Shown: in pieces, positions 26,289-35,232 of the stretch
Numbering within the stretch: the stretch's first letter is position 1
Layout: each line of letters starts with the position of its first letter
From: JACNKV01 sp964645915
GTDB taxonomy: Bacteria; Fidelibacterota; Marinisomatia; Marinisomatales; JACNKV01
DNA: 64,000 nucleotides
NCBI GenBank assembly: GCA_964645915.1
Contig: CAZYDH010000004.1
Location: 62,001-126,000, forward strand
Direction of reading: 5' to 3'
Notes under the pieces: generated by a model
What the model saw: only the letters and a program-made list of their open reading frames with translations
What the model was told of the DNA's origin: nothing
Database searches by the model: none
Translations under genes and position numbers: made by a program

Positions 26289-26867
26289 ATGATGGTCGAT
26301 CATACAAATCTTCAAGGGGGTATAGACGCAATTGATACAAACGGAAATGGTGAACTTTATTGGGAAGAAGGAAATATTGATACCGATCCTTTCTTTACCG
26401 ATCCGGGGAATAACGATTTTTCTTTAGAATCCAACTCTCCTTGTATCAATGCAGGAACCGCATTCCTTTTTTGGGCCGGAAATATAATTGTGGACTTTAG
26501 TGAAAACGAATATTCCGGAATTACCCCTGACATGGGTGCATTTGAATACGAAGGAACTAATAGTGTTGAACCAGTTGATCCAATTCCGTCAGATTTTGTG
26601 CTGAAACCTGCCTATCCTAATCCATTCAATCCTATTACTACAATCGTATATGATGTCCCTTATGAAACTCAGGTTACTTTAACAGTCTACGATCTGAGGG
26701 GAAGAATAGTGATTGATTTAGTAAACGATAATACCCAAGCAGGCACTCATAGAATAGTATGGAACGGGACAAACAACGACGGTCAACCCATGCCATCAGG
26801 GATGTACTTCTGTCAGTTAAAATCGGAAGGCTTTGTTGAGACAAGAAAACTCATTTTATTAAAATAA
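26289..26867 (+). pseudogene. C-terminal part of the beta-helix protein with type IX sorting domain
   Basis: Same reading frame as the segment before it, separated only by the TGA at 26274. It opens MMVDHTNLQGGIDAIDTNG, continues through GNIDTDPFF and NSPCINAGT (the usual end of beta-helix 'polymorphic' secreted proteins), and ends with a sorting domain: AYPNPFNPITTIVYDV, VYDLRGRIVIDL, WNGTNNDGQPMPSGMYF, RKLILLK. The methionine at 26289 has no ribosome-binding site, so separate translation is unlikely. Together with 25449-26276 it would form one secreted surface protein of about 472 residues. Confidence 0.65.
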
Positions 26868-26878
26868 AGGGGATTAAA

Positions 26879-27601
26879 ATGAAAAAAAGAACAATAATAT
26901 TAGCGTTATTTTTATCCTGCCTGTTTGGGCAGGATAATATCGGAATTCCTTTTGTCGATGTAAATCAAGATACCGTTCAATTCGGTGTAAACGATATGTA
27001 TAGAAATTGCGGTGCATTATTTGATTTGAACATCCTGCAGGAAGAAAATATATTCACTGTTACAGCAATAGATACCGGTGGGATAGCTTGGTGCTACTGT
27101 ACATTTGATATCCACATGGATGTTTCTGGAATATCACCCGGGAATTACACTGCCCAATTTTACAGTTATGATCTCAACGGGATCTGGATCGATTCTCTCT
27201 CCATGTTTGGGCAGGATACCGTATATATCGGGGACGTTTCATTTGTGGTGGAAGAAAGCGGAGATGTGTTTTCTGTTCTTTCAGCTTTTCAGAGTCCATG
27301 TGAAGAAACTTTTCATACAGATGAAACGGATGTTCCAAATCGATTTACAACTTTACAGAACTATCCAAACCCGTTCAACTCAAAAACAATGATTGGTTTT
27401 TCTATCCCGAAAAACGGATTGGTTACGATCGCTATTTATGATATGCTTGGGAATGTGATAACCACACTCATCATGGATGAATTACCTGCAGGGAATCATT
27501 TAACCATGTGGAATGCAGAAAATTATCCGAGCGGAATATACTTCCTTCGAATGACAACAAAGGATCTGACGAAGACTAGAAAGCTTTTATATCTCAAATA
27601 A
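26879..27601 (+). CDS. Secreted protein with type IX sorting domain
   Basis: A 240-residue exported protein. It has a Sec signal (MKKRTIILALFLSCLFGQ), about 130 residues of unrecognised beta-rich sequence that includes NFAVNDMY-like Ig-type features and the WCYCTFDIHMDVSGISPGNY stretch (possible BACON/Ig-like domain), and a C-terminal sorting tail: NYPNPFNSKTMIGFSIP, IYDMLGNVITTL, WNAENYPSGIYFLRM, RKLLYLK. AAGGGG lies just before the ATG. It follows the broken beta-helix gene by 11 bp and converges on the 1008-residue protein gene with only 2 bp between the stop codons. Function unknown. Confidence 0.75.
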   Translation: MKKRTIILALFLSCLFGQDNIGIPFVDVNQDTVQFGVNDMYRNCGALFDLNILQEENIFTVTAIDTGGIAWCYCTFDIHMDVSGISPGNYTAQFYSYDLNGIWIDSLSMFGQDTVYIGDVSFVVEESGDVFSVLSAFQSPCEETFHTDETDVPNRFTTLQNYPNPFNSKTMIGFSIPKNGLVTIAIYDMLGNVITTLIMDELPAGNHLTMWNAENYPSGIYFLRMTTKDLTKTRKLLYLK

Positions 27602-27603
27602 GA

Positions 27604-30600
27604 TTAGCGAACCAATCCCATTTTTCGAACCATCGACTTTTCGTCCACAGTCAGCTTATAGAGATAAATACCTGACGATACTTGCTTACCATGTGTATCA
27701 GTGGCATTCCAAAGTGTACGGTGAAACCCACTTTCCATTTCCCCATTGACCAGTGTTTTTACTGTCCGTCCTCTAATATCATAGATCGTCAACTCTACGT
27801 GACTTCTTTTCTCAAGTTCGTACGAAATAGTGGTCATCGGGTTAAACGGATTCGGGTAATTTGGATTTAACATCATTTGGTTTGGCAGTGGTTGGGTATC
27901 ATCCAGTGCATTAACACTAAAGTCAATCACCTGCGCATAAATATTTTTTAGCTGGTTCTTCCCGGAGCTTCGATTATCTTCCCATACAAGTAGGAACGTA
28001 TTGTCAGACTCAGAGAGTTGAGTAATGGTTGGCCACAATTGATTAAAACTAACATCACAAACTGATAATCCTTCTTCGCCATATCCAAATTCATTTCCAT
28101 TCCATGTCTGCAAATAGATGTCTGCGCTACTGCTATCCGGAGAATCTTGCCAAATAGCGATATACATATCATTATCTACTTCGATCGATGGTGATTGCTG
28201 ATTTCTCGGTATTTCAACAAAAGCAAATTCTTCAGAAACATCCAACGAAGGGATACTCACCGTTGTGCTGAAGATATCAAAATCTGATCCGCTTTGATAA
28301 TCTTCCCAGCAAACAAATACCTCATTGCCTTCGGAACTCATAATAATGTCAGGATTTAATTGATCATTCACTTTTTCAACGATTGGGAATCCGTCTGTTG
28401 CTCCATAAACTGTTCCATCAAATCCAATTAATTGTCCAAAGATGTCTGCATTCGCATTTCGAGCTTCCTTCCATAGAACAAATACACCGTTCGATGTTGA
28501 AATGGATTCGACTGTTTCCTGATGCCCGTCTGCACCACAGACAACCAACGGATTTTCAGACCAACCTTCTGCAACTGTACCCTCTCCATTCAAAGCTTTC
28601 GCATAGATATTCAAATTATCCCAAACACCACCATACCATAGAATAACACATCCTCCACCGGGAATTGGTTCGATCGCATCTATATAATCATAGTCCGGAA
28701 ATTCATACACCAATACTCCACCTTCCTGCCATTGAGGTGTACCAAACTCGTCGTATTTTTGAACGTAGATGTCCTGATCCCAAGTTTCACGTACATCCGA
28801 AAATGCAAAATAAATAAATCCCTGATCGTCAACGGTGATCTCGGAATACTCCTGATTGGACCATTCATTGGGAAAGATGGGTGTTCCATTCGGGTCTCCG
28901 ACCGGATTCAGGTCCAGATCAAGTATCTGATAATATTGAAGAATAGTTCCCCACTCATTCTCACTTAGAAAATTTAAAAAGATATGATCTCCGACTCTTA
29001 CAGCATTTGGTTTTCCTTGTTTCGGATTTTCACAAAGCGGAACACCATTATACACCCCGGTTTGGTTAAACTCTTTCGAAACGATCTGTCCAAAGATCGT
29101 CGGATTCTCACCACCAAGTCGCATATCTTCCCAATAAATCAGTGCCTTATCGTCTTCTAGATATAAGGTTTTTGGCAAATTAGCATCTCCGTCAATCCCG
29201 AAATATTTTTCGACTCCATTCACTTCAAAGGATATCCCTTCTTCCGGTGTAACGTGTTGCACATATAATCCCGGACTTCCTATCCTCCAATCTGACCAGA
29301 TGACAAATGCTCCTCCCTGTTGATCTTTCCGAACAATAGGGCCCTCTTGTAGATTATCTCCTTCGCTGATACTCAATCCATTCTCTGTAAAGGATTGCGT
29401 TCCATCAGATCCGTAATGTTGTAAGAAGACATCCCCTTCCGGATGCGGTGCATATCGTTCATCCATCCACACAACATAGGCACCTCCCAATCCGTCAGTG
29501 GTGAGTCTGGGTTGTCTCTGTTTCCGGATCGAAGTACAAACCGGAATGCCGTCATCCTGCCATTCAGCTCCGTTCTCAAGGGTAAAACGCTGCAAATAAA
29601 TATCGCCCCAATCAGGATGATTCCGAAAATCTGTCCAGACCACATAAGCAGATTCCGCATCAGACTTTACCCTCGGTTTACTTTGTTTGGACAGATTATC
29701 ACAAAGCGGAACACCACTTGGATCTAAGAGTAAGTTACCATCTCCATCAACATACTGGATGTACACATCACCACTGGTAGAATTTACACGAAAGTCTTCC
29801 CAAACAACGACCATGGTATCTCCAGAAACATGAGTCACTTTTGGTGCGATCTCGTCTACCCCTAATATATTAGAAAGCGGAATTCCACCTTCACTTTGTG
29901 TTGACCATAGTGGAGCACAGGTTACATCCATCCGTTGCATATACAGATCAAATTCTTCGGCGATACGAGTATCACCCCAAACCATCACAGCAAATCCGTC
30001 TCCGCCATATTCTAAACTGATCGGTGCGTGTCCGCCAACGTTGGTGACCACAGGGATTCCGACTCCGGGAGCAAGAATCTCTCCGTCAAATGAAATATGA
30101 GTTGCGTATACTTGTCCGTACACACCACTGGTTTCAGAATGATCGACCCAAATCGCAAATGCACCACCCAGACCATCGACACATAGGTTTAACCCGTCTT
30201 GGGCTCCAGTTACATTCGATAACGGCACACCGTCTTCATCCCATGCTAAACTTCCGTCAGACAATACATGCTGTGCATATACATCCCCTTTTTCAGGTTC
30301 CGTGCGATAATCTTTCCAAATGATGTAAACTCCGCCTTGTCCATCCGGGACGGCCAATGGATCTTCTTGACGACCTTCAGACAAAGCGATTGGAGCACCA
30401 TCTTCGGTCCATAACGTATTCCCGGATGCGTCCACTTTTTGTGCATAAATATCTCGACCTCCGTGGCGTGTATCAGACCAAATAAAAATGGTTTCATTTT
30501 CAAGTCCGACGGACGCAGTTCTCTGCCATTCAATATGCACACCTTGCCGGACTTTAATTCCGCTATCTTCCCAAACGAAATTTGCAAATACAATAGAAGT

Positions 30601-30630
30601 CAGAAGTAAAAATAATGTTAAACGTTTCAT
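27604..30630 (-). CDS. Large secreted repeat (propeller-like) protein with type IX sorting domain, last gene of the pgs operon
   Basis: A 1008-residue exported protein with a signal (MKRLTLFLLLTSIVFA) and about twelve repeats of 55-65 residues. The unit is seen in VVWMDERYAPHPEGDVFLQ, YIIWKDYRTEPEKGDVYAQ and YVVWTDFRNHPDWGDIYLQ, each followed by a turn (DG/G), Trp, and 'DGIPV/GVPL'. This suggests one or two beta-propellers. The tail is NYPNPFNPMTTISYELE, IYDIRGRTVKTLVNG, SSGIYLYKL, MGLVR. The ATG is 3 bp after the stop of the lipoprotein gene, so it belongs to the same transcript as pgsB-pgsC. Binding partner and role are unknown; a surface polymer-associated protein is possible. Confidence 0.8.
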   Translation of the reverse strand: MKRLTLFLLLTSIVFANFVWEDSGIKVRQGVHIEWQRTASVGLENETIFIWSDTRHGGRDIYAQKVDASGNTLWTEDGAPIALSEGRQEDPLAVPDGQGGVYIIWKDYRTEPEKGDVYAQHVLSDGSLAWDEDGVPLSNVTGAQDGLNLCVDGLGGAFAIWVDHSETSGVYGQVYATHISFDGEILAPGVGIPVVTNVGGHAPISLEYGGDGFAVMVWGDTRIAEEFDLYMQRMDVTCAPLWSTQSEGGIPLSNILGVDEIAPKVTHVSGDTMVVVWEDFRVNSTSGDVYIQYVDGDGNLLLDPSGVPLCDNLSKQSKPRVKSDAESAYVVWTDFRNHPDWGDIYLQRFTLENGAEWQDDGIPVCTSIRKQRQPRLTTDGLGGAYVVWMDERYAPHPEGDVFLQHYGSDGTQSFTENGLSISEGDNLQEGPIVRKDQQGGAFVIWSDWRIGSPGLYVQHVTPEEGISFEVNGVEKYFGIDGDANLPKTLYLEDDKALIYWEDMRLGGENPTIFGQIVSKEFNQTGVYNGVPLCENPKQGKPNAVRVGDHIFLNFLSENEWGTILQYYQILDLDLNPVGDPNGTPIFPNEWSNQEYSEITVDDQGFIYFAFSDVRETWDQDIYVQKYDEFGTPQWQEGGVLVYEFPDYDYIDAIEPIPGGGCVILWYGGVWDNLNIYAKALNGEGTVAEGWSENPLVVCGADGHQETVESISTSNGVFVLWKEARNANADIFGQLIGFDGTVYGATDGFPIVEKVNDQLNPDIIMSSEGNEVFVCWEDYQSGSDFDIFSTTVSIPSLDVSEEFAFVEIPRNQQSPSIEVDNDMYIAIWQDSPDSSSADIYLQTWNGNEFGYGEEGLSVCDVSFNQLWPTITQLSESDNTFLLVWEDNRSSGKNQLKNIYAQVIDFSVNALDDTQPLPNQMMLNPNYPNPFNPMTTISYELEKRSHVELTIYDIRGRTVKTLVNGEMESGFHRTLWNATDTHGKQVSSGIYLYKLTVDEKSMVRKMGLVR

Positions 30631-30633
30631 TCT

Positions 30634-31725
30634 TTACCTTTCAAGTTGAAAAATTTGTAAGCCGTCTCTTGTTGCGGCAAAAATCATTTTTGAATCATAT
30701 ACCATAGCTGAGTATGTGTAGGCAGCATCTAACCTTCCATATTCAGTAAAATCTTTTTCAATGGGAGAATACTCAAATAATAATACACCATCGTTACCAC
30801 ATCCAAGTGCCAGAAGATATCCACTACAATGGATCGACTGTACAGAATACCCCTCAGCGATCCGATAAGATATATCTACATTCCCATTTTGATCCAATAA
30901 AGTCACTTCACATCCTTCATCTTTGGACATCCCTGCTAACACAAGACCATCCACAATTTCAACCGACTCCACTTCGCCCTCCCCATCGATCAGATACGAA
31001 GAAAAAACCGTATCAGCGAGCAATCCACTCTCAAGTTGATTGAATACGAGGACGCCCAGCTGAGAATTAGCAACTGCCAGCAAACTATCTCCCAATGCAA
31101 TATCTTTTGCGGCCATATTAAATGGGACTGATGAATAAAAATCTGCAAACCAGAGATCGATCTTTCCTGTCTCTTCATAAAACCATGCATCATAAGGTAA
31201 AATCCTTGTAGACACAAAACATGAGCTTCCGTCTTCAGCTCGGTTTAATGAATACACGATCAGATTATTTTCTCGCTCTTCATCAACGCAAAATCCACGG
31301 ATATAATCCCGATTTTCTGATCCTGGATAGGGTACCCTACCCAACGAATCAATATCTGCAAAATTAACGTAATACATAGCGTCATTCAGATCTGCAAATA
31401 AGAAATAATTATACCGATCGGGTACCGTAACTGCTCCGGCTTGATATCCGATCCCCATGTTTGATTCACTTTCTTCAAACAAGGTGGAATCAATAACAAA
31501 CTCATCTGTTTCAGTAAAATGAAATGTATAGGCGGCATATCCGTTTTCATCGGCAGCCACAACGAGTAGAGAATCTCGAATATCAACTTCTCTGCAATAG
31601 CCTTTCGTCTCAAGCGTTGTGATCAATGATGATTTTACGCCCACCGGTTCAGTCGGTGTGATGCAAGACTCCCCGATGAAAAGGAGAATAAGTAAAACCA
31701 GAAATCGATTCATATAAATCCTCAT
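30634..31725 (-). CDS. Predicted lipoprotein with LVIVD/propeller-like repeats
   Basis: A 363-residue envelope protein. The N-terminal hydrophobic segment ends LFIGESCITPTEP, a lenient lipobox with Cys21, so it is probably lipidated. The body is beta-rich with repeated 'DSLLVVA-ENGYAAYTF', 'GDSLLAVANSQLGVLVF', 'DGLVLAGMSKDEG', 'SGYLLALGCGNDGVLLFE' and 'DSKMIFAATRDGLQIF' elements, the pattern of LVIVD-repeat beta-propellers. Its ATG overlaps the stop of the barrel gene by one base, and the next gene starts 3 bp after its stop. By position it would work with the outer-membrane barrel, but the function is not known. Confidence 0.7.
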   Translation of the reverse strand: MRIYMNRFLVLLILLFIGESCITPTEPVGVKSSLITTLETKGYCREVDIRDSLLVVAADENGYAAYTFHFTETDEFVIDSTLFEESESNMGIGYQAGAVTVPDRYNYFLFADLNDAMYYVNFADIDSLGRVPYPGSENRDYIRGFCVDEERENNLIVYSLNRAEDGSSCFVSTRILPYDAWFYEETGKIDLWFADFYSSVPFNMAAKDIALGDSLLAVANSQLGVLVFNQLESGLLADTVFSSYLIDGEGEVESVEIVDGLVLAGMSKDEGCEVTLLDQNGNVDISYRIAEGYSVQSIHCSGYLLALGCGNDGVLLFEYSPIEKDFTEYGRLDAAYTYSAMVYDSKMIFAATRDGLQIFQLER

Positions 31726-32792
31726 TAATAGAATAGATCCAAAATTGTATTATTGCTTATGGTAATCCCAAAGTCAAATTTGGAAAAACTTTTTAAATCT
31801 TCAACCCAATCAAATTCGGAGAAGGTTGTTCTTGAACGGTAGTTTCCGTTTAACTCCAGAGCAAATCCACTCTGAAATTCTTTTTTTAGAAAGATCCTGT
31901 ATAAAATTTCTTCTTGTTCACGTCCGCTATGGATGGGATCATCGGAATCCTCTGATTGATAAAATCGCTGAGAAACTGCAATCGACTGGGTGATTGAATT
32001 GATCCATTTTTTGCAGTGCAATTTGACATATCCCCCAAAAGATCTTTCAAGATAGGATCGATCAAATGTTGTAGAAATATATCCGGAGTTATAGGACGTA
32101 TTTTCGCCCTCGGCGTTTGCATAAAATATCGACAAGTGAAAAGGACGGAAATAGACTGATGTGATGCGTCCCTCAGCTCCAATTTTTTCAATATCAAATT
32201 CGGTAAAGGACGTGTTATAATACTGATTATTCTGTTTTACTTTTCCGGTTATCCATGTTTCTCTTACAATCGGAAATGAAATGGAAGACCATACCGTTTC
32301 ATTCGCAAATGTGCATGTAAACGGATCTTGATTGATCCTGTCTCTATCCACAAATGTACGAAGATACACATCCGGTTGAATGGAATATCCCAATTTTAAC
32401 CAAGTATATTTCCACAAATGCGTCTCCATCTTTACAGAAGCAGATGAGTAGGTTTTTTTCTGCGACTGACTGTAGTATGTGTATCGTGTGTCTACGGTAA
32501 ATCGTGTTTCATGATCTGAAAAAATAACGGGACTGTATTCGATCTTTAATGCCGGGCGGATCATGCCACTGTCAAAAGTATCCATATCTCCCAAAATCCA
32601 CAGATTCTCTCCGGTCGTTTCGATTTCATTTTCAGAAAGTTTTAAAACATTTGAATCATATCCAAACATCATCGAAGAAGTAATATATACCGGGGTCAAT
32701 AATCGGTTGACCAAAGACTGAGCTTGAAGAATGGTAAAACTCCCTGCGAAAAGGAGGAATGCAAATAACATGAGATGTTTTTCACTTCTCAT
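31725..32792 (-). CDS. Predicted outer-membrane beta-barrel protein in the pgs operon
   Basis: A 355-residue exported protein with a signal (MRSEKHLM, hydrophobic core, ILQAQS) and many amphipathic strands with aromatic girdles: RFTVDTRYTYYSQSQKKTY, TWLKLGYSIQPDVYLRTF, FALELNGNYRSRTTFSEF. It ends in an aromatic residue (ILDLFY), as outer-membrane barrel proteins usually do. I estimate about 14-16 strands. It overlaps the genes on both sides (ATGA upstream, TAATG downstream), so it is part of the pgs operon and is a natural candidate for the outer-membrane exit or anchor of the polymer. No known family is recognised. Confidence 0.65.
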   Translation of the reverse strand: MRSEKHLMLFAFLLFAGSFTILQAQSLVNRLLTPVYITSSMMFGYDSNVLKLSENEIETTGENLWILGDMDTFDSGMIRPALKIEYSPVIFSDHETRFTVDTRYTYYSQSQKKTYSSASVKMETHLWKYTWLKLGYSIQPDVYLRTFVDRDRINQDPFTCTFANETVWSSISFPIVRETWITGKVKQNNQYYNTSFTEFDIEKIGAEGRITSVYFRPFHLSIFYANAEGENTSYNSGYISTTFDRSYLERSFGGYVKLHCKKWINSITQSIAVSQRFYQSEDSDDPIHSGREQEEILYRIFLKKEFQSGFALELNGNYRSRTTFSEFDWVEDLKSFSKFDFGITISNNTILDLFY

Positions 32793-33694
32793 TTATCGGT
32801 TGTTTCATCCTCTTTACCATAACCGATACAACGGATATACACCAGTTTCCCTTCATCGAGCAGTTCAAGCGTATAGGGAATATCATCTCCCTTCACATCA
32901 ATTTCACAGGATCGCCACTTTGCAGGGATAACGGTTTTATCTTCTTCAACTTCACTGACCTCAGAGCGTTCTGTTGAAAAGAAATATGTTCCGATTAACT
33001 GTTGTCCTTTTGAAATTCTTAATCGATATGTATCCACACCGTTCATCCAGTTTTGAAAGGTCAGTCTGGAATAAATAACGAGCTGCGAAAAATCTTCAGC
33101 GTGAATCGAAATCGAATTTCCAAAAGCAAGTGGTGAATATCGAACCCGTTTATCTTGAAGTTTTATATGATGCACATCTACCGAATCGGGTTGAATGAAT
33201 GTTCCAGAATTACTGGGTTTTTCAAATTTGTTTTCTATGATACGAACCAATACCGGTTTACTGCGTTCTTTAACCGGTTCAATTCTCAAAACATGATTTC
33301 CATCCGGAATGGTTACATAATAATGACCTGCCTTAGTATAGCCATGCCCCGGATGTTGGGAGGAAGATACTCCTTTAGATTTTGAAGCGGTATGTTCAAC
33401 CAATATTTGAGATAAAGTATCTAATTGTAAAATATAACCAAATGATTTTTCCCGCTCTTCTCTTTTCGGAACTGCCCGTCTCGCGATAATCTCAATCCGT
33501 TTTGGTCCTTTTATCTCGTAGGATAACGAATTTCCGTGTAATTGAAAATAGCTTCTCCGCTTTCCGCTTATCGTCAATATCTCTTTTTGATCTTTTTCAA
33601 CAGGTGAAATCATTTTCCCTTCAGCCACAGCGAAGAGTGTAACAATTCCCACAAATATTATTTGAACAATTCTATAAAATAGAGTCCGGTTCAT
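32789..33694 (-). CDS. Exported protein of unknown function in the pgs operon
   Basis: A 301-residue protein with a signal or N-terminal anchor (MNRTLFYRIVQIIFVGIVTLFAVAEG). The body seems to hold two related beta domains: one with GNSLSYEIKGPKRIEIIARR and YYVTIPDGNHVLRIEP, the other with GNSISIHAEDFSQLVIYSR and PYTLELLDEGKLVYIRCI. Each pair reads like a carbohydrate-binding or sandwich fold. I chose ATG at 33694, with GGATGGAAAG before it; a longer frame to 33745 would overlap the upstream gene by 74 bp and put residues before the signal. It lies between the pgs system gene and the barrel gene, overlapping both. Probably periplasmic. Function not recognised. Confidence 0.65.
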   Translation of the reverse strand: MNRTLFYRIVQIIFVGIVTLFAVAEGKMISPVEKDQKEILTISGKRRSYFQLHGNSLSYEIKGPKRIEIIARRAVPKREEREKSFGYILQLDTLSQILVEHTASKSKGVSSSQHPGHGYTKAGHYYVTIPDGNHVLRIEPVKERSKPVLVRIIENKFEKPSNSGTFIQPDSVDVHHIKLQDKRVRYSPLAFGNSISIHAEDFSQLVIYSRLTFQNWMNGVDTYRLRISKGQQLIGTYFFSTERSEVSEVEEDKTVIPAKWRSCEIDVKGDDIPYTLELLDEGKLVYIRCIGYGKEDETTDK

Positions 33695-34796
33695 AACTTT
33701 CCATCCGTTCACGAATTTGATGATGACTGTAATATCCGACACCAATTAGCAACCCAATTGCAAGGATGAGGGCAGTGATCGTTATTAGCTGATTATATTT
33801 TGGAGTTGAGAATAATTCACCTTCTCCCGGAGTCGGTGTGGGTATCGGTGCAATGGGCAATTGATATTGTAGGATCAATTCCTGAATGTTTAAAATGTGG
33901 ATTACAGGAATCTGTTTCTTCGCAAAAGATCGGATCACACTGCTTCCGGAAAGTTTGTTTAACGCACCGGGAGTTGAAACACCATGCGGAATCAATTTTG
34001 CATTGATGGCAGGTCCGACTGCTGCAGCTCCTCCACCAATATTGACCAATGCCATATAATTGAATGAAGGAAGCGATTGCTCAAAAACATTCATTCTATG
34101 TTTAATATTTCCGCTGAGACTTTCTTCTTGAATCAATAGAAGATCATTTCGATAAATGGCTTCCCATAATAATTCTTTTCCTTTTCGGGTCAATCCTTTC
34201 CCGACATCTCCTCCACCACCAACCGAAGCTGCAACCGATCGATAAGGGAAAATATTTTCATCTACCAATACCGATTCCATATCGACCCAAGTAAAATAGG
34301 GATCGGTTGCACCCCATTGAGATGCTCCGACCGAACTAATGACAATCGGTGTGATATCCATCGCTGAGCAAGCAGCAAATAAAGCGATATTTGCACCAGG
34401 CATTGATCCGGTAAGTGTAACCGCAATTGTATCACCTTTGTTGACATCTGCTTGTAAAAGCATATCAACAATCATTGCAGCAAAATTGGGATTCAGTGTT
34501 GTTAACTTAGAATCTAAGTCTCCTCTATCGGTTGTAATATGACTGAATTGTGTTCCAACCAGCATCGTATTGTTTGGATCATTTGCGAAATCATCCAAAA
34601 CAACATTTTGTCCGCCTAACTGATAGGACCGAAGCGTTTCCATAGCTGTTTTCATGATCTCTGCTGCTACGATCTTTTCCTCATATCCTTCTGCTTTTTC
34701 GATCACAATCGATTGAGCAGCCCAATAAAACAATAAGAGGTTAACAGCGGCTAAAACCACTAAGAATCGTGTTTTTTGAATAACGGGTCTAAACAT
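33672..34796 (-). CDS. pgsW: Poly-gamma-glutamate system protein (TIGR04332-like)
   Basis: A 374-residue inner-membrane protein with one N-terminal helix (residues 11-31) and one near the C-terminus (about 335-358). Between them is a soluble domain with GDTIAVTLTGSMPGANIALFAAC, SSVGASQWGATDPYFTW and NIGGGAAAVGPAINAKLIPHGVS. These features match the 'poly-gamma-glutamate system protein' family, found beside pgsB and pgsC in bacteria whose loci lack classical PgsA. The symbol is used in some annotations and I give it with reserve. It overlaps pgsC by 8 bp and the next gene by 23 bp. Its biochemical role is not established; it may assist polymerisation or transport. Confidence 0.78.
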   Translation of the reverse strand: MFRPVIQKTRFLVVLAAVNLLLFYWAAQSIVIEKAEGYEEKIVAAEIMKTAMETLRSYQLGGQNVVLDDFANDPNNTMLVGTQFSHITTDRGDLDSKLTTLNPNFAAMIVDMLLQADVNKGDTIAVTLTGSMPGANIALFAACSAMDITPIVISSVGASQWGATDPYFTWVDMESVLVDENIFPYRSVAASVGGGGDVGKGLTRKGKELLWEAIYRNDLLLIQEESLSGNIKHRMNVFEQSLPSFNYMALVNIGGGAAAVGPAINAKLIPHGVSTPGALNKLSGSSVIRSFAKKQIPVIHILNIQELILQYQLPIAPIPTPTPGEGELFSTPKYNQLITITALILAIGLLIGVGYYSHHQIRERMESYEPDSIL

Positions 34797-35232
34797 GAGG
34801 AACTCTCATTCCTACTGCCATCAGAATCAGTTGAATTATACTGGCGGTTATGAGAATTACAGATAGCGTTCGGATAACACCCTGACGTTCCATCCAGCTT
34901 GCAATAAGTCCCGGGATAATATTCCCGATTGCAGCCAAATTAATATGTTCGTCCGGAAAGTATAAATATTGTCTGGATAAATACCCCAGTAAGAATCCAA
35001 GCAAAAGACTAAATACCAATCTCCGTTTTCCATAGATCAGTAATTTTTCCGATAATAATTTCACAATCAAAAATACGATCAGACTGATAGCGAATGTCCC
35101 GATAACCCTCAACGGATCATGAAGACTTAACGCGATATACCCCGGAACGATTAATCCGCCTGCAGTAACACCTAACGTTTCAGTAAGTATCAGACTGATG
35201 AAAATACCTAATCCTATTGCAATTTCAATCAT
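34789..35232 (-). CDS. pgsC: Poly-gamma-glutamate biosynthesis protein PgsC/CapC
   Basis: Integral membrane component of poly-gamma-glutamate synthase. The 147 residues form about four or five helices and carry the family pattern: GVTAGGLIVPGYIALSLHDP, RRLVFSLLLGFLLGYLSRQY, and NIIPGLIASWMERQG. Length is typical (about 149 in Bacillus). The start codon overlaps the end of pgsB by 8 bp. PgsB and PgsC together form the membrane synthetase that makes the chain. Confidence 0.88.
   Translation of the reverse strand: MIEIAIGLGIFISLILTETLGVTAGGLIVPGYIALSLHDPLRVIGTFAISLIVFLIVKLLSEKLLIYGKRRLVFSLLLGFLLGYLSRQYLYFPDEHINLAAIGNIIPGLIASWMERQGVIRTLSVILITASIIQLILMAVGMRVPHV

Noticed and set aside
30246..30593. 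115-codon minus-strand frame within the 1008-residue protein gene
   Set aside because: Shadow of the real gene in another frame on the same strand; low-complexity composition and no ribosome-binding site.
27604..30630. Regular repeats that could be mistaken for a CRISPR or DNA repeat array
   Set aside because: They are degenerate protein-level repeats of about 55-65 codons in an open frame, with no identical DNA spacers.
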